This document shows positions 51,934 to 61,185 of a DNA stretch of 64,000 bases, in pieces. The notes beneath the pieces were generated by a model. It was not told the origin of the DNA. It made no database searches and saw nothing but the letters and a program-made list of their open reading frames with translations. The position numbers were made by a program, and so were the translations under genes. The stretch spans positions 1-64,000 of the forward strand of contig JAFVRN010000012.1 of assembly GCA_017504265.1 (NCBI GenBank), written 5' to 3'. Origin of the DNA: Alistipes sp. (GTDB lineage Bacteria; Bacteroidota; Bacteroidia; Bacteroidales; Rikenellaceae). Every line of letters starts with the position of its first letter. Positions within the stretch are counted from its first letter, which is position 1.

Positions 51934-52351
51934 TATCAACCTCCTCTCCAATACGGCGTTTAACCCAGCGACCCAAAGCATCGAAGAGTGGAGAGCGGCT
52001 TATCGAGGCGGCATTTTCGAGGAACGACCATAGCTCGACACCACATACAAAGCCGGTGAAGAGATTGGCTAAGTTGAGGTGCATAAACTCCAACAGATAG
52101 TGGTCTATAATCCACATCATAACGATAGATATGGCCACAAAACCCGATTTAAGCACCGTGCGCCACGCCTTACGACTCTCGAACCACCACTCCTTATTGG
52201 CACGACGAGCCTCGATGCGCGATGCTGTGACACCTGTTATAAAGTCTATAAGGATGAAGAGTGTGGCGACAGCTACAAGCGTAGCTGCCGGGCATAGCAC
52301 CGCTGCAAAGGCTGCCAAAAGGCCACTAATATACTTGTACAATATCTCCAT
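51926..52351 (-). CDS. Phage holin (holin_4/BlyA-like)
   Basis: 141 residues with about four hydrophobic segments (GLLAAFAAVLCPAATLVAVATLFILIDFITGV is the first double span; AISIVMMWIIDHYLLEF; NLFTGFVCGVELWSFLENA). The 'LIDFITGV' and 'ELWSFLENA' patterns match Phage_holin_4 (PF05105). Holins form inner-membrane holes or anchor the lysis enzyme. It overlaps the upstream gene by 26 nt and the P5-like gene by 8 nt. Confidence 0.85.
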   Translation of the reverse strand: MEILYKYISGLLAAFAAVLCPAATLVAVATLFILIDFITGVTASRIEARRANKEWWFESRKAWRTVLKSGFVAISIVMMWIIDHYLLEFMHLNLANLFTGFVCGVELWSFLENAASISRSPLFDALGRWVKRRIGEEVDNE

Positions 52352-52784
52352 AGATCGAACAACGGTTTAGAATGTTATCTTCGGAGCTATACTCCGCAAA
52401 CTCCTCGGCATGGTCGTTGAGATAATCCGAAAGGCGGCGCATAAGCGTAGCGGCCTTGCGACGCAGTGCCTCACGTGTAAGCATTAGGCGGTCGTTATCG
52501 GCCGCGGTTACACCCTCGGCCACACACCCCACACAGCGCAACGGCAGATGCGGCTCGACAACATAGCGTGTATAGGCTGCCACGGCAGGTGCTATATACT
52601 CCTCACGCATAATCTCGTAGCCACCCGCTATAAGACGAGCGTAGAGACTCTGTCCGATTACCGGAAGAAGGTATCTGCTCTCGGCCTCGGCAATATCGGC
52701 CTCGGTGATAATCGAAGGGCGATAGCCCTCCTGATCGGAGAAGGCCAAACGCATGACCTTCTCGGCTTTGATAAGTGTATTCAT
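52326..52784 (-). CDS. Putative head-tail connector-type protein (DUF6712-like)
   Basis: 152 residues, mainly helical: TEADIAEAESRYLLPVIGQSLYARL near the N-terminus and a long C-terminal helical part (ALRRKAATLMRRLSDYLNDHAEEF). It resembles the small 'gp6-like' connector/DUF6712 proteins found after portal or capsid genes in Bacteroidota prophages. Call based on length, fold type and context; the family assignment is tentative. Confidence 0.65.
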   Translation of the reverse strand: MNTLIKAEKVMRLAFSDQEGYRPSIITEADIAEAESRYLLPVIGQSLYARLIAGGYEIMREEYIAPAVAAYTRYVVEPHLPLRCVGCVAEGVTAADNDRLMLTREALRRKAATLMRRLSDYLNDHAEEFAEYSSEDNILNRCSIYGDIVQVY

Positions 52785-52799
52785 CGCAATACGGTGTTA

Positions 52800-54026
52800 T
52801 CACTCCAACGAGCGAATGTTATACTTGGTTATCTGTGATAAGAGCAGCTGCTGGTCGGGATCGTTTTCATCGTAATCCAAACCATCGGCCTTGCGCGCCT
52901 CCCACACCCTCATATATAGAGGCTTGGAGCGTGTTGGCGGACGATTGATAATCTCCAACGACGAGCTATCCACACCCAGCACATCACGGATGATGGCACG
53001 TATGGGTTCGAGGAGCTGCTCCTGCTCGGATAGTATCACCGTGTTGAGCGCAACCTCGTACTCGTGGAGTATGCGGTCGGTAGAGAAGCCCGATGAGTAG
53101 TCCAGACCGCTGAGCGAACGAAACCACGAATGGGCTATAACCAAGTCCGACTCGGCCTGTGTGTGCAGCTTGGGCCAGTCGCCATCGGACGAGGTATTGA
53201 CGGGGATAAACTGTGAGTTATCGCCATCACTCTTATCACGCAACACGAAGAGTACCTGTCCGGGGTTACCCGAGAAACGCTCCTCGGCAAGGCGCACGAT
53301 ACGGTCGGCCTCATCCTCGCTATCGACAGCACCATCGAGCATCATCACGCCCGACAGTTGAAACGAGTTATCCAGACGCGCTATATTCCAACGATCGGTC
53401 TTGTAGAGTATGGCCGCAGCATCCATACCTGCGATATAGGGTGCTACGCCGTAGTGCGAGAAGAGCGGCTCGTAATCTTTGTAGTGTACCACCGTGCGGA
53501 GTGTACCATCGTCGGCTGCTTCGAAGCGGGGGTACAACGCTAAGGAGCGGGCCTCGCTGGCACGATACGACCTCCAATCGTGATGCAAAACAACATGCTC
53601 CATATCTCGTGACAGGCGACACTGCGAGGCATCGATATGGTAAAACGAGAGGAAGGAGTGGTTGGCATCGGTTATCACCTCCAAGAAGGAGTTGCCAAAC
53701 ATCGCCTCGTCCATAGCAAGACGTGCGATGATGCTACGCAGCGTATCGCCCGAGCCATTCGCACATCGTATAAATTGGCTGAGCAGCTGATTGTTGTTGT
53801 CGCACGCCACGCCCTTACCGGCAATATAGTCGGCCTTATCGTTTATGATACGGCGATGTGCCACAGAGCGGCGTGCCAGCAGCGCGAGGGCATAAGGCAG
53901 CAGGTTGTCATCGCCCCAACGCCACACCCCATCGCTGCTATGACTCCCCGCCGGTACCGAGCCTAACAGCGGCTCGGTACGGTTATCGGGGAGCGATATG
54001 CGGGTTGCAAACTTATGTTCCGACAT
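52800..54026 (-). CDS. Phage portal protein
   Basis: 408 residues. The N-terminal part includes GDDNLLPYALALLARRSVAHRRIINDKADYIAGKG, typical for portal proteins (PF04860-like), and the central and C-terminal regions (LDNSFQLSGVMMLDGA; RSLSGLDYSSGFSTDRILHEYEVALNTVILSEQEQLLEPI) fit the portal wing and stem helices. A portal ring occupies one capsid vertex and is the channel for DNA packaging by terminase. No terminase gene is present in this cluster. Confidence 0.85.
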   Translation of the reverse strand: MSEHKFATRISLPDNRTEPLLGSVPAGSHSSDGVWRWGDDNLLPYALALLARRSVAHRRIINDKADYIAGKGVACDNNNQLLSQFIRCANGSGDTLRSIIARLAMDEAMFGNSFLEVITDANHSFLSFYHIDASQCRLSRDMEHVVLHHDWRSYRASEARSLALYPRFEAADDGTLRTVVHYKDYEPLFSHYGVAPYIAGMDAAAILYKTDRWNIARLDNSFQLSGVMMLDGAVDSEDEADRIVRLAEERFSGNPGQVLFVLRDKSDGDNSQFIPVNTSSDGDWPKLHTQAESDLVIAHSWFRSLSGLDYSSGFSTDRILHEYEVALNTVILSEQEQLLEPIRAIIRDVLGVDSSSLEIINRPPTRSKPLYMRVWEARKADGLDYDENDPDQQLLLSQITKYNIRSLE

Positions 54027-54045
54027 AGCTACTATGGTTTAGATG

Positions 54046-55014
54046 TTAGGCGAAGGTGGCAAGAACCATAAGCTCCTCGTCCATAATCTCGCATCCTACC
54101 ATAAAGATGGCACGCTGACGGTTCTCCATCTGGTCGGGATTATACCACATACGCACCTCCGAACCTGGATAGTCGGCAGTATTTACGGCCAACACGAGGT
54201 TGCGACGATCGGTGAGCAGACACTGCGACGTAGAGCTATCGGAGAATAGCGGCAGATACTGCGATATACCCATATCGACAATCTTGATGCCGTGGTACGA
54301 GAGCTCACGACGGCCCGATACAAGGTCGGTGTAGGCACCATCCGAGCCAAACTTATCGAGATACTGCTCGTAGCACTCATATACATCCGAGCTTACGAAG
54401 TATACGAGCTGACCCTCGGCTTTGAGAGCCTTGAGCTGTGGCGAGGCTGCAGCCCACATCTTGTTGAACAGCTCCACGACATTGTCCGAGGTGAGTGCCG
54501 CAGTGACATCTGTTGTAGGCACAACACCCTGCTCGCTACGCTTATGAGCAAGGCTGAGGAAGCCGTCAAACTTGTTATATCGAGAGCCTTCTGTATCTCC
54601 CACCCACATCATCACACGCAGGCTCTCGGCAATGGCGGCACGGAACATTTCGGTCTCGGCCTGTTCGAGCTCCGAGCCTGTAAGGTCATCAAGATTGACA
54701 TCGGCACGACCCGTGATAAGCTCGTATACCTGCTGGAAATAGTCCGATGCCGAGAAGCCTACCTCGGCCTTAATCTTGTGCAGCTCGATACTCTTCTGCT
54801 TACGGTTGGCCGACTCGCCACCGCTCCATCCCGACGAGTACTCCTGCAAGATATTCGACTGCGGGCTCCACAGCTGGATGGTTGTAGGCACAGGCATATT
54901 GTAGAGCATACGTATACCCAACGCCTCGGCATTGTCGCCCTTGAACATTGGGCGGAAGAAGATGGTTTCAAGGTCACGACCGGTGTAGGTCTTAGGATTT
55001 TCAATAAGTCCCAT
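54046..55014 (-). CDS. Putative major capsid protein
   Basis: 322 residues, without signal peptide or TM. It starts MGLIENPKTYTGRDLETIFFRP; the middle has LTGSELEQAETEMFRAAIAESLRVMMWVG, and the end has SQCLLTDRRNLVLAVNTADYPGSEVRMWYNPDQMENRQRAIFMVGCEI. This layout (N-arm, helical spine, then a late beta-rich domain) fits HK97-fold capsids of Bacteroidota prophages, and it lies between the protease and the portal as expected. No cleavage site was identified. Confidence 0.72.
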   Translation of the reverse strand: MGLIENPKTYTGRDLETIFFRPMFKGDNAEALGIRMLYNMPVPTTIQLWSPQSNILQEYSSGWSGGESANRKQKSIELHKIKAEVGFSASDYFQQVYELITGRADVNLDDLTGSELEQAETEMFRAAIAESLRVMMWVGDTEGSRYNKFDGFLSLAHKRSEQGVVPTTDVTAALTSDNVVELFNKMWAAASPQLKALKAEGQLVYFVSSDVYECYEQYLDKFGSDGAYTDLVSGRRELSYHGIKIVDMGISQYLPLFSDSSTSQCLLTDRRNLVLAVNTADYPGSEVRMWYNPDQMENRQRAIFMVGCEIMDEELMVLATFA

Positions 55015-55090
55015 AGTTGTAAGAATTTAGATTGGTTAATAATGGATAAATAGATGATTGGTTGCGTTCGGCACAAGGCCCGCTACGCGG

Positions 55091-56263
55091 CTATCGCTGA
55101 CGCATAGAGCGTGCATCACGGTTGTAGGCATCGCTGCGTGAGTCACGTACAGGCTCTACGGGCGAGGGGTCGTCCACCTGCTTAAGCGACGTAGGATGTG
55201 CGGCACGCTGCCCCTCCTTGAAGCCTACAAGCGAACTACTTGCCGAGGCCTGAGGCAGCTCCTCACGGTCGCGTGGCGTGTAGTTTATGTCGTCGGAAAC
55301 ATCGGGTACGACATTCCCCTCGTCGTTGATGCCTATGGCACGCAGCAAAGCCTTGACACCCTGCTTGGCGCGCTCCGTGAAGCTCTGCTCGTCGCTACGT
55401 GGCTGCGGCTCGGCAACAAGAGAGTCTACCAAGCCTTTGGCTATAGCCTCGGCCGGTGACAGCCAGCGGCCACGACCTCCATTCTCGGCCATCAACGCCT
55501 CTATCTCGGCAATGTCGTGTCCCGAACGCTGGGCATAAATCTCGGCAAGACGACGATCTGTCTGGCGCAACATCTCCACCTCGGCCTCCAACTCCTCGGC
55601 ATTACCCTCAGTCGAGCACAGCGAGTTGTGTATGAGGTATAGCGAAGAGGAGGCTATCTCTCTACACCCCTCTGTTGCCGCCTGCGCTATTACCGTTGCT
55701 GCCGAGGCGGTATAGCCATAGCAACGTGTGGTGATATGCGCACCCGTAGCACGCAATGCCTCGTAGATAAGCAGCGCATCGTTCACATCGCCACCCGTCG
55801 AGCGGATATTTACCACGATATGGCTATGCTCGATATCGGCAATCTGCGACACCCAGCCACGAAAACGCTCATAGGTGGCGATACGGCTGTCGGGATTCTC
55901 GAATTGCCACTCCTCCGAGAGACCTATCGTGCCTTCGATGTCAATGATGGCGCACTCGGCCTCATTACGAATAGTAATCTTTGAATTTGTCATTGTTTCG
56001 GTTTTTAGTTGTTTTTCGATCTCGTAGACGGCTGCCCGCACCTTCTCGTAGGAGCAGCCAAAATGATTTGCTGCAAGTGCCATAGCGTGGCAGCGGGTGT
56101 GATACCTGTCGGTATGTTCCACAACATAGCTGTATATGGCTCGTTTCTCGCACTTACGCACATCGACCATATCGAGATTAAGCAGTGTGCCAATGAGGCG
56201 TTCATATCGACGTGAAGGGCGTGGCCGAAGGTATCCAACCTCCTGCCCGAATGGCGTATTCAT
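55091..56263 (-). CDS. ClpP-type prohead protease with N-terminal extension
   Basis: 390 residues. Residues ~91-290 are ClpP-like: VVNIRSTGGDVNDALLIYEAL, CYGYTASAATVIAQAA with the nucleophile Ser, and SSLYLIHNS with the His. Phage enzymes of this group cut the capsid precursor or scaffold. The first 90 residues are an unrelated helical region (YERLIGTLLNLDMVDVRKCEKRAIYSYVVEH), and the last ~90 are disordered (scaffold-like). An ATG at 55993, right after an unusually A-rich stretch, could start the protease alone. Confidence 0.8.
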   Translation of the reverse strand: MNTPFGQEVGYLRPRPSRRYERLIGTLLNLDMVDVRKCEKRAIYSYVVEHTDRYHTRCHAMALAANHFGCSYEKVRAAVYEIEKQLKTETMTNSKITIRNEAECAIIDIEGTIGLSEEWQFENPDSRIATYERFRGWVSQIADIEHSHIVVNIRSTGGDVNDALLIYEALRATGAHITTRCYGYTASAATVIAQAATEGCREIASSSLYLIHNSLCSTEGNAEELEAEVEMLRQTDRRLAEIYAQRSGHDIAEIEALMAENGGRGRWLSPAEAIAKGLVDSLVAEPQPRSDEQSFTERAKQGVKALLRAIGINDEGNVVPDVSDDINYTPRDREELPQASASSSLVGFKEGQRAAHPTSLKQVDDPSPVEPVRDSRSDAYNRDARSMRQR

Positions 56264-56294
56264 AATAAAATGTTTTAAGGTAAACTAACTATTG

Positions 56295-58616
56295 TCAATC
56301 ATTTAGCATACGTTGAAACGTGCACGTTGCAACATACGTATCGGTATCGTATCGCTCAATGCTGTCGAGGCGAAATAGCGAGCTGTGACCACCTACGTTT
56401 AGGCGGAAGATAGAGCGTATATTAGCCCCGTTATGGCCGGGGTCGAAGAGTTTGGCATACTCCGACGGCTGTATGAAGATGCCACAAGTGAGCTTTCCGC
56501 GCTCGGCACGCTCGGCAAGTTCTCTATCGTAGTAGCGGTGCAGGCCCTCCTGTCCATCGCGATTCTCGAAGCATAGTGTATCGTCGGCCTCGGTGCTATG
56601 AAACGCCGCAAAGGGATAGCTCTGGCTGCCCGATGGCGAGGGCCACACCTCGCCCTTGGGCAGGGTCTTGACACCGTGATAGAGTACCACACGCGGCTCC
56701 AACTCATCACCTCCCGTTACCACATCCCTGTCACCCACAGTGAGCACCTCGGCCGAAGGTGCTGTCGAGGTAGCTCCGCTCAGCGATACAGTAGGCATAA
56801 AGAGCGGGTTGGTACGCACATCGACACCGTGTTTCGCGCCATAGCTATCGACATGCTTGCTCCAACAGCCAAAGGTGTCGGTGGACATAGCCCGTGATGC
56901 CACACCGTCAGCCGGCTGATAACCTATTGTCGTATGCTCGAAGCTATCTACGACATCGTCGCTGAGCCTCGCACCACTCATCATCTGTCTCGAACGCCAA
57001 TCTATCTCAGGCCCCGAGAAGAAGTCGTCGTAGGGCTCCATATAGAGGCATCGTGACGGGCGATGGGTATATACACATAGGTTGAACATATGTGCTATGG
57101 CTTCAAGCAGCGAGCTCTGAGCAATATCGACATTCGAGACATCCTCGAAATCTACCCTCTCGCCATAGCCCACAGCACCGCCAAAGACCGGTGTTATGCT
57201 ACACCCCGAGAGCAGTGTCAGCTCCTGACCTTCGTCGCCACCTCCGAAGTAGATGTCGTTGAAGCGTTTGGGGGATGTTGGCGATAGTCGCTCAAAGGGG
57301 GTACGCACCGTTATCTCCACCTCGCGCGAGCCCTCCGGCAGCACGTAGCTCTCGTACAAAGCCCAATCACCGCGATAAAGCGAGTAGGGGTCATCTACGC
57401 TGTCACGCACGAAGAGGTCGGGGGCGACATCCATGCCCGACGAGATGGTAACCGTCTTATACTGCTCGGTTACGGTGCCGTGCCCCGAGAGGTAGTATAT
57501 CTTGCCGGGCGTATAGTCAAAGATAAAGAGTTTCAACGTACGTCCTGCCACCGAGCCGTGACGAAGGTTGGTGTAGGTGTTGCTAAGGTCTATGTTCACA
57601 TCACAGCCATTGCCCAAGTGAATGGTATCGAAGCCTTTAAGTCGCTGCGAAGAGGCTACCTTATAGTCGGTTAGGTAGTGAAGATGCACATCGAAGGCAA
57701 CGCTTATCTCGCGCATTGGCGTAAATATCGGACGACCCTCGTCGAAGGTGAAACACTCGCCCGTGCTATACGCCCCAAGCATAGGCCTATCATCCTCACC
57801 CAGCGTCGATGGGTCTACCGTATCTACCACAGCACCTACGTTCGAGGCCATTACCGGCTCCCAGGCATATACTCGCCCATCTTCGCCTGCTGCTGCCGTA
57901 TTACTCTTCGAGCGCATAGCCTTGAAGCCCATCGTGGCAAAGGCCGAGGCACTATCCACCGAACGATAAGCACCACTCATCATCAGACGTGATACTATAT
58001 CGGTGTTGAGAAAGTTGCTCACCACGCGATAGCCATTCGTGGTAGTTATGGCTCGCAGCAATGCCTGAATCGAGATAAATGGATAGTAGTCGTGTGGCAT
58101 CATCGTCTTCTGCGCGACATATATTCCGGTGTAGGCATCCTTTGGGTAGCTGTCACGTCGCACCGGCAGGAAGCGCACGATACCCGAATCGCTCCACGAC
58201 TTCTCGATGTCGCTTAGTGTCATCATACGTGAGTCGCTCAGCGAGGTCTTATTCAGACGTGTCAGCACCGCCTTATCGGCCCACTCTGCACCTCCCGAAC
58301 GAATCGTAAGGCGGTAGATGTTACCCTCGTCGTGATACTCCACCTCGTCGAGCGTAACCACACCTTCGTAGACTATCGAACCATCAACCTCGACTACGGC
58401 CTTGTGGTAAGTGTCGTTGAACTTTATGCCGTGATATATATCGGCAGCAAAGCACATCAGACGGTCGGTCTCGTACGTAGAGCGCACCCCGACACTTAGC
58501 TTCGACCCCTCACGCCACCCCTCGATACCACGCAGACACGCTGCACTATAACGTGGCAACGACACCTTCTCGTCGGTCAGGGGACAGTATACATCATCTA
58601 TGAACAACCTTAACAT
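56295..58616 (-). CDS. Large phage tail-hub-like structural protein
   Basis: 773 residues, no signal peptide. It begins MLRLFIDDVYCPLTDEKVSL and within the first 150 residues has strand-rich segments (KAVVEVDGSIVYEGVVTLDEVEYHDEG), a pattern I associate with baseplate-hub/tail proteins of Bacteroidota phages. The rest is rich in beta strands, with Asp/Tyr-rich surfaces and no repeated domain. It ends VATCTFQRML. The assignment is from resemblance and context only. It overlaps the upstream gene by 7 nt. Confidence 0.6.
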   Translation of the reverse strand: MLRLFIDDVYCPLTDEKVSLPRYSAACLRGIEGWREGSKLSVGVRSTYETDRLMCFAADIYHGIKFNDTYHKAVVEVDGSIVYEGVVTLDEVEYHDEGNIYRLTIRSGGAEWADKAVLTRLNKTSLSDSRMMTLSDIEKSWSDSGIVRFLPVRRDSYPKDAYTGIYVAQKTMMPHDYYPFISIQALLRAITTTNGYRVVSNFLNTDIVSRLMMSGAYRSVDSASAFATMGFKAMRSKSNTAAAGEDGRVYAWEPVMASNVGAVVDTVDPSTLGEDDRPMLGAYSTGECFTFDEGRPIFTPMREISVAFDVHLHYLTDYKVASSQRLKGFDTIHLGNGCDVNIDLSNTYTNLRHGSVAGRTLKLFIFDYTPGKIYYLSGHGTVTEQYKTVTISSGMDVAPDLFVRDSVDDPYSLYRGDWALYESYVLPEGSREVEITVRTPFERLSPTSPKRFNDIYFGGGDEGQELTLLSGCSITPVFGGAVGYGERVDFEDVSNVDIAQSSLLEAIAHMFNLCVYTHRPSRCLYMEPYDDFFSGPEIDWRSRQMMSGARLSDDVVDSFEHTTIGYQPADGVASRAMSTDTFGCWSKHVDSYGAKHGVDVRTNPLFMPTVSLSGATSTAPSAEVLTVGDRDVVTGGDELEPRVVLYHGVKTLPKGEVWPSPSGSQSYPFAAFHSTEADDTLCFENRDGQEGLHRYYDRELAERAERGKLTCGIFIQPSEYAKLFDPGHNGANIRSIFRLNVGGHSSLFRLDSIERYDTDTYVATCTFQRMLND

Positions 58617-59578
58617 AACACTTCGTTTTTATCATATTTAAGCTCTATGGCCACACGCGATAGGGTGCCATGTGTATCGAACGACAACTCGCGGCTTGCC
58701 AATCTCACCGGACGCAGCTCACTGCCCACCATCTCGAAAATCTGAGGAGAGAATATCAGCTCCGCAATGCGACTTATCTCGCTGCACGGCTCACGTGCCG
58801 AGCAGAGCTCGTAGCACACCTCCCCATGCACTCTGCTGTACCTCTCACCCCCAACCGTCGGCAGCTCCTCCAAGCGTGCCGTGTAACGCTTACGCACCGA
58901 ACGTGGAAAGGTGTAACACTCCAAGCCTCCAAGGGAGTTGTACCACAGCAGTCGCCGTGCAGAGTCGTCGCGCTTCACCACACGATAGGTTATGTCCTTT
59001 ACTATAAGCTCGTCGCACAGTACCGACACTACGATACGCTCCGTATCGCGAGGAAATATCTCTGTGGGAATGATAATCTCCATCGGACCACCATTACTCT
59101 CCTTAATCACCTGATGCTCTGTTGCAACTTTGCCCACATATCCATCTACAAACATGCCGACGCTATGCTCGCCATATGCCGTAAGACGTATATGCTCGCC
59201 AAGGGCTATCGTCTGCTCTTCGTCTATCAAGGAGAATAACCTGCGGCGGCTTGATTCGAACGACGAGCGGAAGAAACGTCGTGTTTCGGAGATATAGCCA
59301 TTTACCAACAATGCCACACGTCGGGTATCTGCCGATTCTGCAATCTCGGGCAAAACCTGCGATAGGAGTGGCGGCGTAGAGTTCTGTCTAAGGTATGGAG
59401 CGACATCAAAACGGGCTGTCGTCACATTGTAAATCACACAACGACCAAGCGATATGTTCCTCTCAATATCACGTATATCTATCGATAAGTCCTCGGGCGT
59501 TTCCGACCCGGTCGATAGCGTATAGATAAGCTCATCGGCCCATGAAGAGCCCTCTGCAGGATAAGAAGTGAAAATCAT
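58610..59578 (-). CDS. Phage-cassette protein, probable structural, first gene of operon
   Basis: 322 residues, no signal peptide or TM. Beta-rich with NSLGGLECYTFPRSVRKRYTARLEELP near residue 215-240, a 'N-S-L-G-G' pattern I associate with structural proteins of Bacteroidota phages (tentative). The N-terminus (MIFTSYPAEGSSWADELIYTLSTGSETPEDLSI) would fit a receptor-binding or tail role. No function can be named. Its upstream region (59579-59953) has no perfect TAnnTTTG on the minus strand. Confidence 0.6.
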   Translation of the reverse strand: MIFTSYPAEGSSWADELIYTLSTGSETPEDLSIDIRDIERNISLGRCVIYNVTTARFDVAPYLRQNSTPPLLSQVLPEIAESADTRRVALLVNGYISETRRFFRSSFESSRRRLFSLIDEEQTIALGEHIRLTAYGEHSVGMFVDGYVGKVATEHQVIKESNGGPMEIIIPTEIFPRDTERIVVSVLCDELIVKDITYRVVKRDDSARRLLWYNSLGGLECYTFPRSVRKRYTARLEELPTVGGERYSRVHGEVCYELCSAREPCSEISRIAELIFSPQIFEMVGSELRPVRLASRELSFDTHGTLSRVAIELKYDKNEVLC

Positions 59579-59953
59579 AAAATCAAATATTTTAATATAT
59601 ACGCCTAAGGTGTAACTCTCCCATATATGCCACCTGCAAATAGGGTTTTAGGAGGGCATATATTAGGTTAATAACTATGTTTACAAATTGTTTATTATGT
59701 TGATAATTGTATCTATATCTTTGATTATACGATATTTATAATATTAATAACTCTGTTTTAACTTTTCAACAACACTCAAATCACCTACTCCTTGTACCAC
59801 GATATAGAGGGTATTTTCGAGTACAAATATACAACATCAAAAAGGCGTTGTCAATAGTTTATATTAAATTTTTTACATTATTTTTTAGCCCTATTATCAA
59901 ATTATTTAACAATCAGTTCGTTAGCACATATACGTTTTTTCGAAAAAAATCGT
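59579..59953. other. AT-rich gene-free region between the phage cassette and prfA
   Basis: Divergent region of 408 bases (to 59986). It is far more AT-rich than either side. A forward TATCTTTG (59716-59723) lacks a properly spaced TTG, and on the minus strand only AATATTTG (~59590) comes near the consensus. No ORF, tRNA or direct-repeat attachment site was recognised. Confidence 0.4.
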
Positions 59954-59961
59954 TATATTTG
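59954..59961 (+). promoter_or_regulatory. -7 element of the prfA promoter
   Basis: TATATTTG, 25 nt before the prfA ATG; the upstream -33 is poor. Confidence 0.7.
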
Positions 59962-59986
59962 CGCGGTAATAAAATTATTAGAGTAA

Positions 59987-61072
59987 ATGGCAGATAATTC
60001 AATACTGATACGCCTCGACGGTCTACGCCTAAAATATGAGGAGATAGGGCAGAAACTTACCGACCCCGAGGTTATAGCCGACGTAAAGCAGTTCATACAA
60101 CTCACCAAGGAGTACAAGGAGCTCGAACCCATCATCGAGACCTCGGAGCGTTTCCGCACAGCCATAGCCAACCTCGCCGAGGCTAAGGATATACTCGCCA
60201 ACGAGAAGGATGAGGAGTTCCGAGAGATAGCACGTGAGGAGGTGGCGACACTCGAACCTGCAATCGAGAAGATGGAGGAGGAGATAAAGCTGCTGCTCAT
60301 ACCCAAAGATCCACAGGACGACAAGAATGCCATTGTCGAGATACGTGGTGGTACGGGAGGCGATGAGGCTGCGATATTTGCAGGCGACTTGTTGCGTATG
60401 TACACCAAGTATATCGAGTCGAAGGGTTGGCGTTACGAGATAACATCAGCATCGGATGGTGCTGCCGGCGGCTACAAGGAGGTTGTGATGAAGGTTACAG
60501 GACAGAGCGTCTACGGAACACTCAAATATGAATCGGGTGTACACCGTGTGCAGCGCGTGCCACAGACCGAGACACAGGGACGTGTACACACCTCGGCAGC
60601 ATCGGTAGCCGTACTTCCCGAGGCAGAAGAGTTCGATATCGAGATTTCGATGAACGACATCCGCAAGGATATATTCTGTGCATCAGGCCCGGGCGGACAG
60701 TCGGTGAACACCACCTACTCGGCAATACGTCTTACCCACATACCTACGGGTATCGTGGTGCAGTGTCAGGATCAGAAGTCACAGCTCAAGAACTTCGACA
60801 AGGCCTTTGAGGAGCTGCGTACCCGTGTCTTCAACCTCGAATATTCGAAGTATCTTGACGAGATAGCCTCTAAGCGTAAGACGATGGTATCTACGGGTGA
60901 CCGTTCGGCCAAAATCCGTACATACAACTACCCGCAGGGTCGTATTACCGACCACCGCATAAACTACACCATCTACAATCTGTCGGCATTTATGGATGGC
61001 GACATTCAGGATGTCATCGACCAGCTCATCGTGGCCGAGAATGCCGAGCGATTAAAGGAGAGCGAGTTGTAG
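59987..61072 (+). CDS. prfA: Peptide chain release factor 1
   Basis: 361 residues. The catalytic GGQ is in SGPGGQSVNTTYSAIRLTHIPTG (~230-252), and the PEVKQF-like N-terminal helices and the tail with QNLSAFMDGDIQDVIDQL are canonical; the stop-recognition loop around residues 180-195 carries the RF1 pattern (HRVQRVPQTETQGRVHTS, shared with RF2). RF1 reads UAA and UAG. It has its own promoter and terminator. Confidence 0.95.
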   Translation: MADNSILIRLDGLRLKYEEIGQKLTDPEVIADVKQFIQLTKEYKELEPIIETSERFRTAIANLAEAKDILANEKDEEFREIAREEVATLEPAIEKMEEEIKLLLIPKDPQDDKNAIVEIRGGTGGDEAAIFAGDLLRMYTKYIESKGWRYEITSASDGAAGGYKEVVMKVTGQSVYGTLKYESGVHRVQRVPQTETQGRVHTSAASVAVLPEAEEFDIEISMNDIRKDIFCASGPGGQSVNTTYSAIRLTHIPTGIVVQCQDQKSQLKNFDKAFEELRTRVFNLEYSKYLDEIASKRKTMVSTGDRSAKIRTYNYPQGRITDHRINYTIYNLSAFMDGDIQDVIDQLIVAENAERLKESEL

Positions 61073-61123
61073 TATAGGGCGCGCACGTCCGGAGAGCGTG
61101 CATAAGACACGCATAGCAATATC

Positions 61124-61162
61124 CAACGGCCGAGCCCACAACGGGGTTGGCCGTTGCTTTAT
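61124..61162 (+). terminator. prfA terminator
   Basis: CAACGGCC (61124-61131)/GGCCGTTG (61149-61156), inner GCCC-ACAAC-GGG apex, then CTTTATTT. Confidence 0.85.
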
Positions 61163-61185
61163 TTACACAAGCACAGAGTAACGAT

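Noticed and set aside
59579..59953. Possible attachment site or tRNA at the edge of the phage cassette
   Set aside because: No tRNA-like fold, integrase gene or matching direct repeat at 51500-51540 was found.
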